Shown one piece after another: positions 30,770 through 37,516 of a DNA stretch of 38,000 bases. The notes under the pieces are model-generated. The model searched no databases. It was given only the letters and a program-made list of their open reading frames with translations, and was not told the DNA's origin. Source of the stretch: an uncultured Dysosmobacter sp. Its GTDB lineage: Bacteria > Bacillota > Clostridia > Oscillospirales > Oscillospiraceae. The translations under genes and the position numbers were made by a program. Where the stretch lies: positions 1-38,000 of the forward strand of contig CANQPD010000023.1 of NCBI GenBank assembly GCA_947625655.1, in the 5' to 3' direction. The first letter of the stretch is position 1; every line of letters begins with the position of its first letter.

Positions 30770-31093
30770 TTATCGCTTGAGGCAGTCCAGGCCGGTGTAG
30801 CCCTCGCCATAGGCCGCCATGGCGGCCCTGGCAGCCCGCCGGGCCTGGGGGCCCGTCATGGTAGGGGAGGCGGCGCGGACGGCCTGGACGGCCTGCTGGG
30901 TGACGCTGACGGGGGCTTGGGCGGACTTATAGCAGCCGGAAATATAACGGTCCAGGTCCGCCTCGTCAATGCGGACGGCCCGCCCTATGCGGTAGTGGGC
31001 CAGCTGCCGTTCGGCGGTCAGCTTATACACGGTATTGACCGGGACGCCCAGGCGCCCGGCGGCGTCCTTAACTGTCAACATTTTCCCCGTCAT
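30770..31093 (-). CDS. HTH DNA-binding protein, excisionase-like
   Basis: A 107-residue protein. Residues 5-52 match the MerR-like helix-turn-helix of excisionases and related phage proteins (LTVKDAAGRLGVPVNTVYKL, RIGRAVRIDEADLDRYI). The C-terminal half is Ala/Gln-rich and helical. It could be the recombination directionality factor for the integrase at 34494..35645, or an early regulator. GAGGAGG precedes the ATG, which overlaps the upstream gene. Confidence 0.75.
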   Translation of the reverse strand: MTGKMLTVKDAAGRLGVPVNTVYKLTAERQLAHYRIGRAVRIDEADLDRYISGCYKSAQAPVSVTQQAVQAVRAASPTMTGPQARRAARAAMAAYGEGYTGLDCLKR

Positions 31094-31583
31094 AGTCGGA
31101 CCTCCTCAACTCGCAGTATTTCAAATTCATAACGGCGCGTACCACGCCGTCCAGCTTTGCCATGATATAGGCAAAGTCCGCCTCTTCCTGGTATTCGATC
31201 ATGCCGTCAGCGGCCAGGTCCAGCAGTTTGGTGGCCACCTGTTCCCGCTCAAGGTCTGCCAGGGAATATAACAGGTTTATGACGGCCTGGGACAGCGCTA
31301 TGGACTGCACGCTGGGCATGATTTCGTCCGCTATTTTGTACTTCTCTTTGAAGTGGCGGAACATAAGCAGGGGACTGCCGGCCAGCTTGGCCACCGCCAG
31401 CATAATGTCGTCGGGAGTGGGGGCCTCGCCGGACTCCCAGCGGCGCAGCGTCCTGGGGTCGGTCCCCAGGAACGCGGCCAGGTCCTCCTGGCTCATACCG
31501 GCGGTTTTTCGCCCGGTTTTGATAAGAGTCTGGGCGTCTTTCGCCCTTTCGCCGGAGTCATTCCGGGGGTATGCTGTTGACAT
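31068..31583 (-). CDS. XRE-family regulator with long C-terminal domain
   Basis: A 171-residue protein; MSTAYP at 31583 is chosen as start because AAAGGAGG lies nine bases upstream. Residues about 20-70 form an HTH of the XRE type (KTGRKTAGMSQEDLAAFLGT, then RTLRRWESGEAPTP). The C-terminal part is helical with SLADLEREQVATKLLDLAAD. The start lies within the end of the preceding small XRE gene. It is probably an early transcription regulator. Confidence 0.75.
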   Translation of the reverse strand: MSTAYPRNDSGERAKDAQTLIKTGRKTAGMSQEDLAAFLGTDPRTLRRWESGEAPTPDDIMLAVAKLAGSPLLMFRHFKEKYKIADEIMPSVQSIALSQAVINLLYSLADLEREQVATKLLDLAADGMIEYQEEADFAYIMAKLDGVVRAVMNLKYCELRRSDYDGENVDS

Positions 31584-31788
31584 GGTCGGGGGCCTCCTTT
31601 CCCAGTATCGCGTCCAGCACCTCGGCCACCGGGCGGCCATACAGGATGGCCAGGGGGCGCAACTTGTCCACCGTTGGGCGGTCCGTTCCGCGCTCCCATT
31701 TGCTTATGCCGGCCTGGGTTACTCCCAGGGCGGTGGCCACGGCGGCCTGGGTCAGGTTGGCGGCCTTTCTCATTTCTTTAAGTTCCAC
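31558..31788 (-). CDS. Small Cro/CI-type HTH protein
   Basis: A 76-residue protein starting with GTG at 31788, supported by AAAGGAGG seven bases upstream. Almost the whole protein is an HTH_3 domain (LKEMRKAANLTQAAVATALG, then AGISKWERGTDRPTVDKL). It is encoded in the early operon, opposite to the lysogenic repressor, and may act as a Cro-like switch protein. Confidence 0.75.
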   Translation of the reverse strand: MELKEMRKAANLTQAAVATALGVTQAGISKWERGTDRPTVDKLRPLAILYGRPVAEVLDAILGKEAPDHVNSIPPE

Positions 31789-31801
31789 GGGCTTGCCTCC
31801 T

Positions 31802-31882
31802 TTACAGTCTGGCCAAGATCGCGCCCAGCCCGATAAGGAACAGGGCCAGGGCGGCCACAATAACGTAGTCCTGCAGGGTCAT
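31802..31882 (-). CDS. 26-residue membrane peptide
   Basis: A very short gene with a near-consensus site (AGAGGAGGA) five to seven bases before ATG. The product starts MTLQDYVIV and continues as one hydrophobic helix ending GAILARL. The ATG overlaps the preceding stop as ATGA, and the next gene's binding site follows within 15 bases. These features support a real gene. Such phage mini-proteins often act on a host membrane protein; the target is unknown. Confidence 0.65.
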   Translation of the reverse strand: MTLQDYVIVAALALFLIGLGAILARL

Positions 31883-32079
31883 TTTTCCTCCTCTACCATT
31901 TCGACGGTATAGCGGTCCCCGGAAAAGGTGACGTGTTGGCCGGCGGTGTCAGCGCACACATAGGCCGGGCCACGGTAGCCGCCGGGGCGGCCGTCCACTT
32001 TCATGCTCCCGGTCAGTTTGGCGACGCCAGAAACGTGCAGCCGCCGGAGCTTTTGCTTGTCGTAAAAAGTAACGGTCAT
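31879..32079 (-). CDS. Hypothetical small early protein
   Basis: A 66-residue basic protein (MTVTFYDKQKLRRLHV start) with a beta-rich pattern ending TFSGDRYTVEMVEEEK. The start at 32079 has GGGAGGG upstream. It overlaps the next gene as ATGA and the previous one by four bases. Unknown function. Confidence 0.6.
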   Translation of the reverse strand: MTVTFYDKQKLRRLHVSGVAKLTGSMKVDGRPGGYRGPAYVCADTAGQHVTFSGDRYTVEMVEEEK

Positions 32080-32300
32080 GGGTCGCCCTCCCGCGGTCTG
32101 GATGGCGTCAGCGCTGGCGCGGTGCGCCGGGGGCGGGGGGCGGTGGCCTCCTGCAGCATGGCCACCGCCTTTTTGAAAATGCCGTCGGTGAAACGGCTGT
32201 TTTCCGTTTCTTTGCCGTCGGCGGCCCGCAGATACTCGCGGCGCCGTTCGTCGGCCAGGGTGATAATCAGGCGCAGTTCGGCGGGGGTAAAGTTGCCCAT
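32076..32300 (-). CDS. Hypothetical small early protein
   Basis: A 74-residue protein starting MGNFTPAELRLIITLADERR; an in-frame ATG two codons upstream is a possible alternative. The first half is one helix rich in Arg and Glu, and the tail is Pro/Arg-rich. It ends in an ATGA overlap with the next gene. Unknown function. Confidence 0.58.
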   Translation of the reverse strand: MGNFTPAELRLIITLADERRREYLRAADGKETENSRFTDGIFKKAVAMLQEATAPRPRRTAPALTPSRPREGDP

Positions 32301-32302
32301 TG

Positions 32303-32542
32303 TCATACCCCCAGGCCAGGGCCAGCGTCCAGGGCGGCCTGGGCCTTTGCGACGACGGCCCGGCAGTTCGCCGCCTGTTCACGCCAGTACGCGGTGTCTT
32401 TAACGGTGCCATAGCCCGCGGCCACCAGTTCGGCGGTCATTTCGGCGCTTTTGTCGTGTTCGTCGGCCACCCGCTCCAGTTCAAAGCGGATAATAAAAAG
32501 GTCGGTCCCGGTCAGCTGGAGGGTGTATGTCCTTTCAGGCAT
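32303..32542 (-). CDS. Hypothetical small early protein
   Basis: A 79-residue protein that looks like a helical hairpin: MPERTYTLQLTGTDLFIIRF, then FELERVADEHDKSAEM and a second helix with REQAANCRAVVAKAQAAL. The site AAAGGAG lies about ten bases before the ATG. Unknown function. Confidence 0.6.
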   Translation of the reverse strand: MPERTYTLQLTGTDLFIIRFELERVADEHDKSAEMTAELVAAGYGTVKDTAYWREQAANCRAVVAKAQAALDAGPGLGV

Positions 32543-32966
32543 GTGTCGGCGCTCCTTTCCTGAAAATCCCGTGGGTAGTGTAAGGCGTCCCGTTGTACAC
32601 GCCGTTTATAGTCCGGGCCTCAAATTCGGGCAGCAGCTCCCAGGGCGTGTCTGGTTCGTTCAGTGCGCTGTCGGCGACGCTGTACGGGTAACAGTCCATC
32701 AAATAGTCGGCGGCGGTGCCGGCGTTCTTGGCACTGTCGTAGTCACTTATGGGCATGCCGCAGTAAAGGGCGCCGAAATAATCCGACTGCACGACGCCGG
32801 GCAGGTGGACGAATACACGGCCCATTTCGTTGGGGTTGTCCGGGTCGGGCTTGGCCTCGGCGGGGTATTTCCCGGCCTTTACCAAAATATCCTTGTACCA
32901 GGCGGCACACTCGTAGTCACGCCGGAAGACCTTGTCCTGCCGTAAATGGAAATATCCGATCTGCAT
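32535..32966 (-). CDS. Hypothetical early protein
   Basis: A 143-residue acidic protein (MQIGYFHLRQDKVFRRDYEC start) with Tyr- and Trp-containing segments ECAAWYKDILVKAGKYP and VVQSDYFGALYCG. A consensus AAGGAGG lies seven bases before the ATG. It overlaps the next gene by eight bases. The family is not recognised. Confidence 0.62.
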   Translation of the reverse strand: MQIGYFHLRQDKVFRRDYECAAWYKDILVKAGKYPAEAKPDPDNPNEMGRVFVHLPGVVQSDYFGALYCGMPISDYDSAKNAGTAADYLMDCYPYSVADSALNEPDTPWELLPEFEARTINGVYNGTPYTTHGIFRKGAPTHA

Positions 32967-32978
32967 ATGGCTGCCTCC

Positions 32979-33422
32979 TTACTTGCCCAGGGCCACGGCG
33001 CGGTGGCCTTTGGTGACGTACTCCCGGCGCTGGCCGTCCGGGCCAATGGCGACGGCATAGGCGAACGGGGAAACGGCGGCGCAGTTCTGCAAGGTGTTAT
33101 ACGCCTGGCGCCAGTTGCGGGGGCGGGCGTTCAGCGCCCTGCCGTCCACGGTGATTTCGATGTGGGGGAGGATGGACAGGGCCTCATTATAGGTAATGTG
33201 CCGGTGGCAGCAGGCGCCCCGGTTCCCCTTGGCCATGCCCGTTTCATTGAAGACCGCCTCCGGGTAGTAGTCGGCGCAGTTCAGCACGCCGGGGGTGCGG
33301 TCGGGATATGCGGCGCGGAAAATTTCGTGTGCCGTCTTGATGTCGGGGGCCTCTATGACAATCCAGCCGCCGGAAAAAGGGAAGTGTTCGTCCGTTCCAA
33401 AGGTGTAGTAATAGCGTTTCAT
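32979..33422 (-). CDS. First gene of the leftward early operon, hypothetical
   Basis: A 147-residue protein (MKRYYYTFGTDEHFPFSGGW start) with a Cys/His-rich region GNRGACCHRHITYNEALSIL. It is the first gene after the early promoter at 33505..33533 and has a strong site TGGAGG. Proteins with similar starts are widespread in early regions of Firmicute phages, but their function is unknown. The basic C-terminus GQRREYVTKGHRAV may contact nucleic acid. Confidence 0.65.
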   Translation of the reverse strand: MKRYYYTFGTDEHFPFSGGWIVIEAPDIKTAHEIFRAAYPDRTPGVLNCADYYPEAVFNETGMAKGNRGACCHRHITYNEALSILPHIEITVDGRALNARPRNWRQAYNTLQNCAAVSPFAYAVAIGPDGQRREYVTKGHRAVALGK

Positions 33423-33480
33423 TGTGGTTCCTCCATGTTCATAAGAAATTTTCTGTTTCTGCTTGTCGTGCCTTATGTAC

Positions 33481-33567
33481 TAGCGAAATATGCTTGCAGG
33501 TAATAATATACTAGCGTGTTTCGCTAAAGTCAACGGGGTATCATTCTGAAATTAGCGAATTTAGCTA
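33481..33567. promoter_or_regulatory. Three operator sites of the lysis-lysogeny switch
   Basis: Three 15-bp imperfect palindromes share the form TAGCG-N5/6-GCTa with AGC-N7-GCT at the ends: 33481..33495, 33512..33526 and 33553..33567. Their centres are 31 and 41 bp apart. They occur only between the divergent repressor and early genes, as expected for sites bound by a CI/Cro-like pair. The middle site lies inside the spacer of the leftward promoter. Confidence 0.8.
33505..33533 (-). promoter_or_regulatory. Leftward early promoter (PR equivalent)
   Basis: On the minus strand TTGACT (33528..33533) and TATATT (33505..33510) are separated by exactly 17 bp. The second operator (33512..33526) fills the spacer, so a bound repressor would block RNA polymerase. 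The start of the early operon is 83 bases downstream of the -10. Confidence 0.85.
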
Positions 33568-33569
33568 GT

Positions 33570-33601
33570 TTGACCAAAAATAAAACGCGCGGTTGTATAA
33601 T
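33570..33601 (+). promoter_or_regulatory. Rightward promoter of the repressor cassette
   Basis: A perfect TATAAT (33596..33601) precedes the repressor start by 33 bases. TTGACC at 33570..33575 is a good -35 hexamer but the spacer would be 20 bp, longer than the optimum. The third operator adjoins the -35, which allows autoregulation. Confidence 0.6.
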
Positions 33602-33633
33602 ATACCCATTAAAAAATAATTGGGCGGGTTGCT

Positions 33634-33960
33634 ATGAACAGACTTCGCAAGATTCGGGAGGACCGGGGCCTCCGGCAGGAAGATGTCGCCGCCGTGATCG
33701 GCGTCCACTTCACGACAATATCAAAATACGAATTGGGGACGAGCCAGCTTACGGAAGACCTTATTTTGAAGTTCTGCGCCTATTACCATGTCACCGCCGA
33801 CTATCTCTTGGGGCTTTCAAATTCCAAGTGGGCCGCGGTGCCGGATTCGGACGCCGACGTGTTGACGGCGTACCATGCTGCCCCCATGGAAATAAGAGGG
33901 ATTGTTGACCATGCCCTGGCCCCCTATAAGCAAGCGGGGGCCGACAGGGCGGTGTCGTGA
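33634..33960 (+). CDS. Lysogenic repressor, XRE/CI-type
   Basis: A 108-residue protein. Residues 1-62 form the HTH (RKIREDRGLRQEDVAAVIGV, then TTISKYELGTSQLTEDLILK, and YYHVTADYLLGLSN). The C-terminal 45 residues are short; there is no LexA-type self-cleavage domain, so induction must work by another route such as an antirepressor or a protease. It is encoded opposite to the early operon and just downstream of the three operators, which makes it the most likely prophage repressor. Confidence 0.82.
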   Translation: MNRLRKIREDRGLRQEDVAAVIGVHFTTISKYELGTSQLTEDLILKFCAYYHVTADYLLGLSNSKWAAVPDSDADVLTAYHAAPMEIRGIVDHALAPYKQAGADRAVS

Positions 33961-33987
33961 TTCCCTTTAGGGCAAGGAGGCGTTGAT

Positions 33988-34443
33988 ATGGCAGAAAAAC
34001 GCCGAGGCCTTTTTGGGGCCATTCTGGGGCAGCCGCCCCATCCCCAGGAGGCGGAGCATGCCCAGGGGCCTGCCCGCGTAATTCTGGCGCCGTTGAAAGA
34101 CTATCCAGAAGAGGCCCACGGCTTTATCCTGGTGCGGGTCTTTAGGGGCGTTAGGATATATCCGCCCTGGGAAGACTGGCGATATTTCAAGCCCGCCGCC
34201 GTTGTAGATCACCCAGCGCTTAAAACCGCGCCGGAGCCGTCAAATGAATACGACAAAAACGCGGTCGCGTTGCTTTGGCAAGGGCGGCGCCTGGGGTATC
34301 TGCGTCGGGGCCCTTTGCAGGACATGACCAACGACTGGTTGCGGAGGGGCTGGCCAGTATTCGCGTCCTTTGAACGCGGCACAAAGGACTACGGCAATTC
34401 GGAGGTATACATATCACTGGCCTTTTACCTGCCAGAAAAATAA
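33988..34443 (+). CDS. HIRAN-domain protein
   Basis: A 151-residue protein between the repressor and integrase. The C-terminal half has the HIRAN pattern: EPSNEYDKNAVALLWQGRRL, then GYLRRGPLQDMTNDWL and VFASFERG. HIRAN domains of eukaryotic HLTF bind 3' DNA ends; stand-alone forms occur in bacteria and phages with unclear roles. The N-terminal ~45 residues are not conserved-looking. AAGGAGG lies before the ATG. Being expressed from the lysogenic cassette, it may act in the lysogen. Confidence 0.78.
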   Translation: MAEKRRGLFGAILGQPPHPQEAEHAQGPARVILAPLKDYPEEAHGFILVRVFRGVRIYPPWEDWRYFKPAAVVDHPALKTAPEPSNEYDKNAVALLWQGRRLGYLRRGPLQDMTNDWLRRGWPVFASFERGTKDYGNSEVYISLAFYLPEK

Positions 34444-34446
34444 AGA

Positions 34447-34467
34447 GGCCCGGCACATGGCCGGGCC
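34447..34467 (+). terminator. Hairpin after the HIRAN gene
   Basis: An 8-bp GC stem (GGCCCGGC, loop ACATG, GCCGGGCC) follows the stop codon by three bases. The T run is short and interrupted, so termination would be partial and some readthrough into the integrase gene is likely. Confidence 0.45.
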
Positions 34468-34493
34468 CTTGCATATCCTGGGGAGGGGATACA

Positions 34494-35645
34494 ATGGCGG
34501 AATACCCCTATAAGCAGTATTTGAAAGATGAACGGGGGAAGTATATCAAGGTCTACGCCACCACGGCGGAGGAGCTGGCAGAAAAGGTCCAGGCCCGCCA
34601 GGCGGAAATTGACCACCTTATCGCTCTGCAGCATAACCCAACCGTCAGCATGTACGCGGTCACATGGATGAGGTTGCAGCCGTCCGATCTGTCCGAGTCC
34701 AGGCTATCAGACTTTGACCTTTCCCTGCGCCTCCACATTCTGCCCCATATCGGCAATATGCACATGCTGGACGTGACGGCGGACCATATCGCGGACCTGA
34801 TGAAAGCGGAGGCCCATATGTCCCGCTCTATGCAGCAGAAAATCGTGTTTGTACTAAAGGGCATGTTCGCCCTGGCCGTGTCGGAGGGGCTGGTGGCCAA
34901 CAATCCCTGTGCCACCTTAAAGGCCGGGGGGAAGACGTCAAGCAAAAAGGACAGTCTTACCGCGGAACAGCGCCAGAAACTAATAGAGGCCGTCAGGGGG
35001 ACGCGGGCATACCCCTTTGTCATGGTGGGCCTGTATGCCGGCCTGCGAACGGAGGAGGCCCTGGCGCTGCAATGGGACGCTGTCACGCTGGACGGTGATA
35101 CCCCATGCCTGAATATCCGCCGGAAATTGCTATGGGAAAAAGGGAAGAGGGAGCCGGTCATATATGACGATCTGAAAACAGACGCCGCCTGGCGCATTGT
35201 CACCATCCCGGATGCCCTTGTGGAATGCCTGCAGGCGGAAAAGGCCACTGGGGCGTCGGACTTCGTTATCCACGACACAAAGGGCCAGGCCTGCACGGAG
35301 GCGGCGTTCCGGGCGATATGGTCCCTGGTGGAACGGCGGCAGCTGGAAGAATACCGGCCCAAAAAGCGGCGGTCACGGGCGAAAAAGCGCGGCGCCGACG
35401 GCAAAAAGGTGGACCGGCGGGGATACCATAAGGGCTGCCCGCATACGCTGGACTTCGCCGTGACGCCGCACACGCTCCGCCGGTCCTATGCCACGGAGCT
35501 GATACTGGGCGGGGCGGACCTTGCCACGGCCCAGTATTTGCTGGGGCACAAAAAGGGCGAAACGACGTTAAACTGGTATGTCAAAATCATGCAGGGCCGC
35601 CCGGCGGACACCATAAAGAAAGTCCGGGCCGCTTTTGATACATGA
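34494..35645 (+). CDS. int: Tyrosine-family integrase
   Basis: A 383-residue site-specific recombinase that would insert and excise the prophage at tRNA-Val. The N-terminal arm-binding part (1-45) and core-binding SAM-like domain (about 50-140) precede the catalytic domain with R185 in AGLRTEEALAL, H326-T-L-R329 in TPHTLRRSYA, H352 in LLGHKKG, and the nucleophile Y362 in LNWYVK. A basic insertion (about 288-312, KKRRSRAKKRGADGKK) lies before the HxxR box. The gene ends 130 bp before attR. GGGAGGGG lies before the ATG. Confidence 0.95.
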   Translation: MAEYPYKQYLKDERGKYIKVYATTAEELAEKVQARQAEIDHLIALQHNPTVSMYAVTWMRLQPSDLSESRLSDFDLSLRLHILPHIGNMHMLDVTADHIADLMKAEAHMSRSMQQKIVFVLKGMFALAVSEGLVANNPCATLKAGGKTSSKKDSLTAEQRQKLIEAVRGTRAYPFVMVGLYAGLRTEEALALQWDAVTLDGDTPCLNIRRKLLWEKGKREPVIYDDLKTDAAWRIVTIPDALVECLQAEKATGASDFVIHDTKGQACTEAAFRAIWSLVERRQLEEYRPKKRRSRAKKRGADGKKVDRRGYHKGCPHTLDFAVTPHTLRRSYATELILGGADLATAQYLLGHKKGETTLNWYVKIMQGRPADTIKKVRAAFDT

Positions 35646-35775
35646 CCTGGGACAGGGGGCTGCATACCCGCAAAAAGAGGGCAAAAATGCGCGTATGGTA
35701 GACATTTTTATAGATATACAATCATTTTTGCCCATAAAAGGCCCGTATAATGGGCGCCTGGGCACCTGCCGGGAG
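35646..35775. other. Non-coding attR flank next to the integrase
   Basis: This stretch holds no credible gene. It is AT-richer than its surroundings and lies between integrase and core site, where arm sites for integrase and excisionase binding are expected. Specific arm repeats could not be defined by eye. Confidence 0.4.
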
Positions 35776-35822
35776 GCTTGACGTGCGGGAGGTCACAAGT
35801 TCGAGTCTTGTATCGTCCACCA
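35776..35822 (+). repeat. attR core: second copy of the 47-bp tRNA-Val repeat
   Basis: Identical to 31..77, but without the 5' half of a tRNA; the upstream flank is CGGGAG instead of the tRNA sequence. It is followed by a strong terminator that must have been the original terminator of the tRNA gene before integration. Confidence 0.95.
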
Positions 35823-35827
35823 TAAGA

Positions 35828-35855
35828 CCCCGGGGAAGAGAATCCCCGGGGTTTT
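35828..35855 (+). terminator. Original host terminator of tRNA-Val
   Basis: A 9-bp GC-rich stem (CCCCGGGGA with TCCCCGGGG, loop AGAGAA) is followed by TTTTCT. It lies directly after attR and would have ended the tRNA transcript in the uninfected chromosome. Confidence 0.85.
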
Positions 35856-35874
35856 CTATTTTGATTGACTTGTA

Positions 35875-35883
35875 TGCTATAAT
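35875..35883 (+). promoter_or_regulatory. Extended -10 promoter for the DUF4160/DUF2442 pair
   Basis: TGCTATAAT is a perfect extended -10 element. A clear -35 is missing, which the TGN extension can compensate. It precedes the DUF4160 gene by about 57 bases. Confidence 0.6.
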
Positions 35884-35939
35884 ACGAGTATACTAGGGAA
35901 AAGGCATATGGAACGGGACGCCGGAAAGGAGCAGGGGCT

Positions 35940-36191
35940 ATGCCGGAGATAGCACGGTTTTACGGCATCGTGATCAAGATGTTTTTCAAGCCGAAGGAAC
36001 ATGAGCCCAGCCACATACACGCCCTGTATGGGGAGTATATGGGAGAGTTCAATATCCAGAGCATGGAGATGCTCCAGGGCGATCTGCCGCTGAAAGCACA
36101 GGAGCTTGTCCGGGAATGGCTGGGAGCACATCAGGCGGAACTGCAGGAGATGTGGGAGAGCCAGACCATCCGGAAGCTCCCGCCGCTGTGA
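35940..36191 (+). CDS. DUF4160 protein
   Basis: An 83-residue protein with the DUF4160 pattern: ARFYGIVIKMFFKPKEHEPSH, of which the part EHEPSHIHALYGEYMGEFNI is most typical, then LQGDLPLKAQELVREWL. DUF4160 genes are usually paired with DUF2442, as here. A toxin-antitoxin role has been suggested for such pairs but is not shown here. The site AAAGGAG precedes the ATG. It is a host gene, outside the prophage. Confidence 0.85.
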   Translation: MPEIARFYGIVIKMFFKPKEHEPSHIHALYGEYMGEFNIQSMEMLQGDLPLKAQELVREWLGAHQAELQEMWESQTIRKLPPL

Positions 36192-36204
36192 GGGGGTGCC
36201 GGAC

Positions 36205-36471
36205 ATGATCCAGAGGATATTGAAGCTGGTCCCGCTCCCGGATTTTCAGCTGGCGGCGGCCTTTGACGATGGCCGGAAGGTCGTGTATGATGTCAAGGAA
36301 GATCTGTGGCTGCCCGGGTATCATCTTCTGGCTGAGGTGCCGGGTCTGTTCCAGCAGGTCCAGCTGGACGAGAGCCGGACCTGCGTATTTTGGAGTGACG
36401 AGATAGACCTCCCTAGCCACGCCATATATGAATACGGCCGGCCGGTGGAGGAACTGCCGGAGCCTGACTAA
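36205..36471 (+). CDS. DUF2442 protein
   Basis: An 88-residue protein following DUF4160 after 13 bases. The pattern VPLPDFQLAAAFDDGRKVVY followed by a segment ending FQQVQLDE and SDEIDLPSHAIYEYG is typical of DUF2442. The start has GAGGGGG upstream. It is the partner of the DUF4160 gene in a two-gene operon ending at a strong terminator. Confidence 0.85.
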   Translation: MIQRILKLVPLPDFQLAAAFDDGRKVVYDVKEDLWLPGYHLLAEVPGLFQQVQLDESRTCVFWSDEIDLPSHAIYEYGRPVEELPEPD

Positions 36472-36477
36472 TAAAAT

Positions 36478-36512
36478 AATAGCGGGACAGGGTGGACCTG
36501 TCCTGCTATTTT
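36478..36512. terminator. Bidirectional terminator between convergent genes
   Basis: A 14-bp stem (AATAGCGGGACAGG with CCTGTCCTGCTATT, one G-T pair) with a GTGGA loop and flanking A and T tracts. It serves the DUF4160/DUF2442 operon and the convergent SLOG gene. Confidence 0.88.
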
Positions 36513-37012
36513 GCGTCCACTTCCAGTTCGATGATCTCCAGGCCCTGGCGCATGGCGTAGAGCATGGTGCTGCGGGTGCCGCCGGGGGAGCCGTTATAGG
36601 CGGCGATCAGGTAGTGGGAGGCGTCCACCATGTACCGGTTCCGGTCCATCATGCAGTCCGGCGTATAGGCCCGGTGCAGGACGGTGAGGGTATCGCACTC
36701 CTCCGCCAGGCGGAAGTAGCGGCTCTTCCAGGCCCCGCTCCACTTCGCCTCCTGGCCCGCGTGGGGTACGGCGGCCTCCAGCGTCACGTCCGGGTGCTCG
36801 TCCCGCAGGGCCACCACCGCCTCGCCGAAGTACATGTCCGCGCCGGTGGCCATGCCGCAGATGAAGTGGCGGCATCGGTTGGCGTACAGCGAGGCCAGCA
36901 CGTCGGCGATGGCCTCTTTCAGTTTTAAACATCTGGGGTCTCTCTCGTTGTCGCCCCAGGGCAGCTTGTCGGCCCGGTGGCCGGTGAAGCAGCATGTCTT
37001 TTCACGTTCCAT
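36506..37012 (-). CDS. SLOG-family (DUF1273/YpsA-like) protein
   Basis: A 168-residue protein starting MEREKTCCFTGHRADKLPWG, the signature start of the DUF1273 branch of the SLOG superfamily, followed by CRHFICGMATGADMYFGEAV and CDTLTVLHRAYTP, then YLIAAYNGSPGGTRSTM. SLOG domains have a Rossmann-like fold that binds nucleotide-derived ligands. The start at 37012 is chosen from the family pattern; an ATG ten codons upstream is possible. The binding site is weak. The physiological role is not established. Confidence 0.85.
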   Translation of the reverse strand: MEREKTCCFTGHRADKLPWGDNERDPRCLKLKEAIADVLASLYANRCRHFICGMATGADMYFGEAVVALRDEHPDVTLEAAVPHAGQEAKWSGAWKSRYFRLAEECDTLTVLHRAYTPDCMMDRNRYMVDASHYLIAAYNGSPGGTRSTMLYAMRQGLEIIELEVDAK

Positions 37013-37149
37013 GGTCCCATTATTACATAGCCGCGCCTCCATTGCAATCAGATATTTCCAGCACTGTTTTTATGCGTCTATGAAAGTTTCGGCGAAAAGT
37101 TGGCATAATAGTGCTTGTACAAATTCTAAGTTCAATGGAGGCATACGTG

Positions 37150-37509
37150 ATGAAGACCATCATTTCCACCCTGCTGGCGGCGGTCCTGGTCCTTTCGGCC
37201 CTGGCCGGCTGCTCCAGGGATATGGATGGCGCCAAGGCGTCTCCCACGCCGGCGGCCACCGAGACGGCCCGGCCCACGGCCACCCCGGCCCCCAGCCCCG
37301 CGCCCACCGACAGGACCGCCGACGGCGTCATCGACGAGGATCATGACGCGGAGGACGGCGTCATCGGCGCCGGCGAGGACGCGGTGGACGACCTGATCCA
37401 AGGCGGCAAAGACGCCGTGGACGACGTGGCCCAGGCCGGCGAGGACGCCATCGGCCACCTGACCGGCGATAACCCCGAGGCGACGCCCAAGTCCGACAGC
37501 GACAAGTGA
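37150..37509 (+). CDS. Small lipoprotein
   Basis: A 119-residue secreted protein. Residues 1-20 form a signal peptide ending in the lipobox LAGC, so the Cys would be lipidated and the protein anchored outside the membrane. The rest is a Thr/Pro/Ala-rich spacer and an acidic repeat region with DAVDDLIQGGKDAVDDVAQA. The start at 37150 has GGAGG eight bases upstream. The acidic repeats suggest binding of cations or cell-wall material; this is speculation. Confidence 0.8.
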   Translation: MKTIISTLLAAVLVLSALAGCSRDMDGAKASPTPAATETARPTATPAPSPAPTDRTADGVIDEDHDAEDGVIGAGEDAVDDLIQGGKDAVDDVAQAGEDAIGHLTGDNPEATPKSDSDK

Positions 37510-37516
37510 GAGATGA

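Larger units (their letters stand above)
31..35822. mobile_element. Complete siphovirus-type prophage integrated in tRNA-Val
   Basis: The element is bounded by the 47-bp att repeats and contains every expected module: integrase, repressor, divergent control region, replication, packaging, head, long-tail (tape measure, Dit, Tal), fibre, lysis. Nearly all genes run leftward; only the lysogeny cassette at 33.6-35.6 kb runs rightward. The tape measure, tail tube and absence of a contractile sheath indicate a long, non-contractile tail. Apart from a frameshifted methyltransferase no gene looks decayed, so the prophage may be inducible. Confidence 0.95.
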
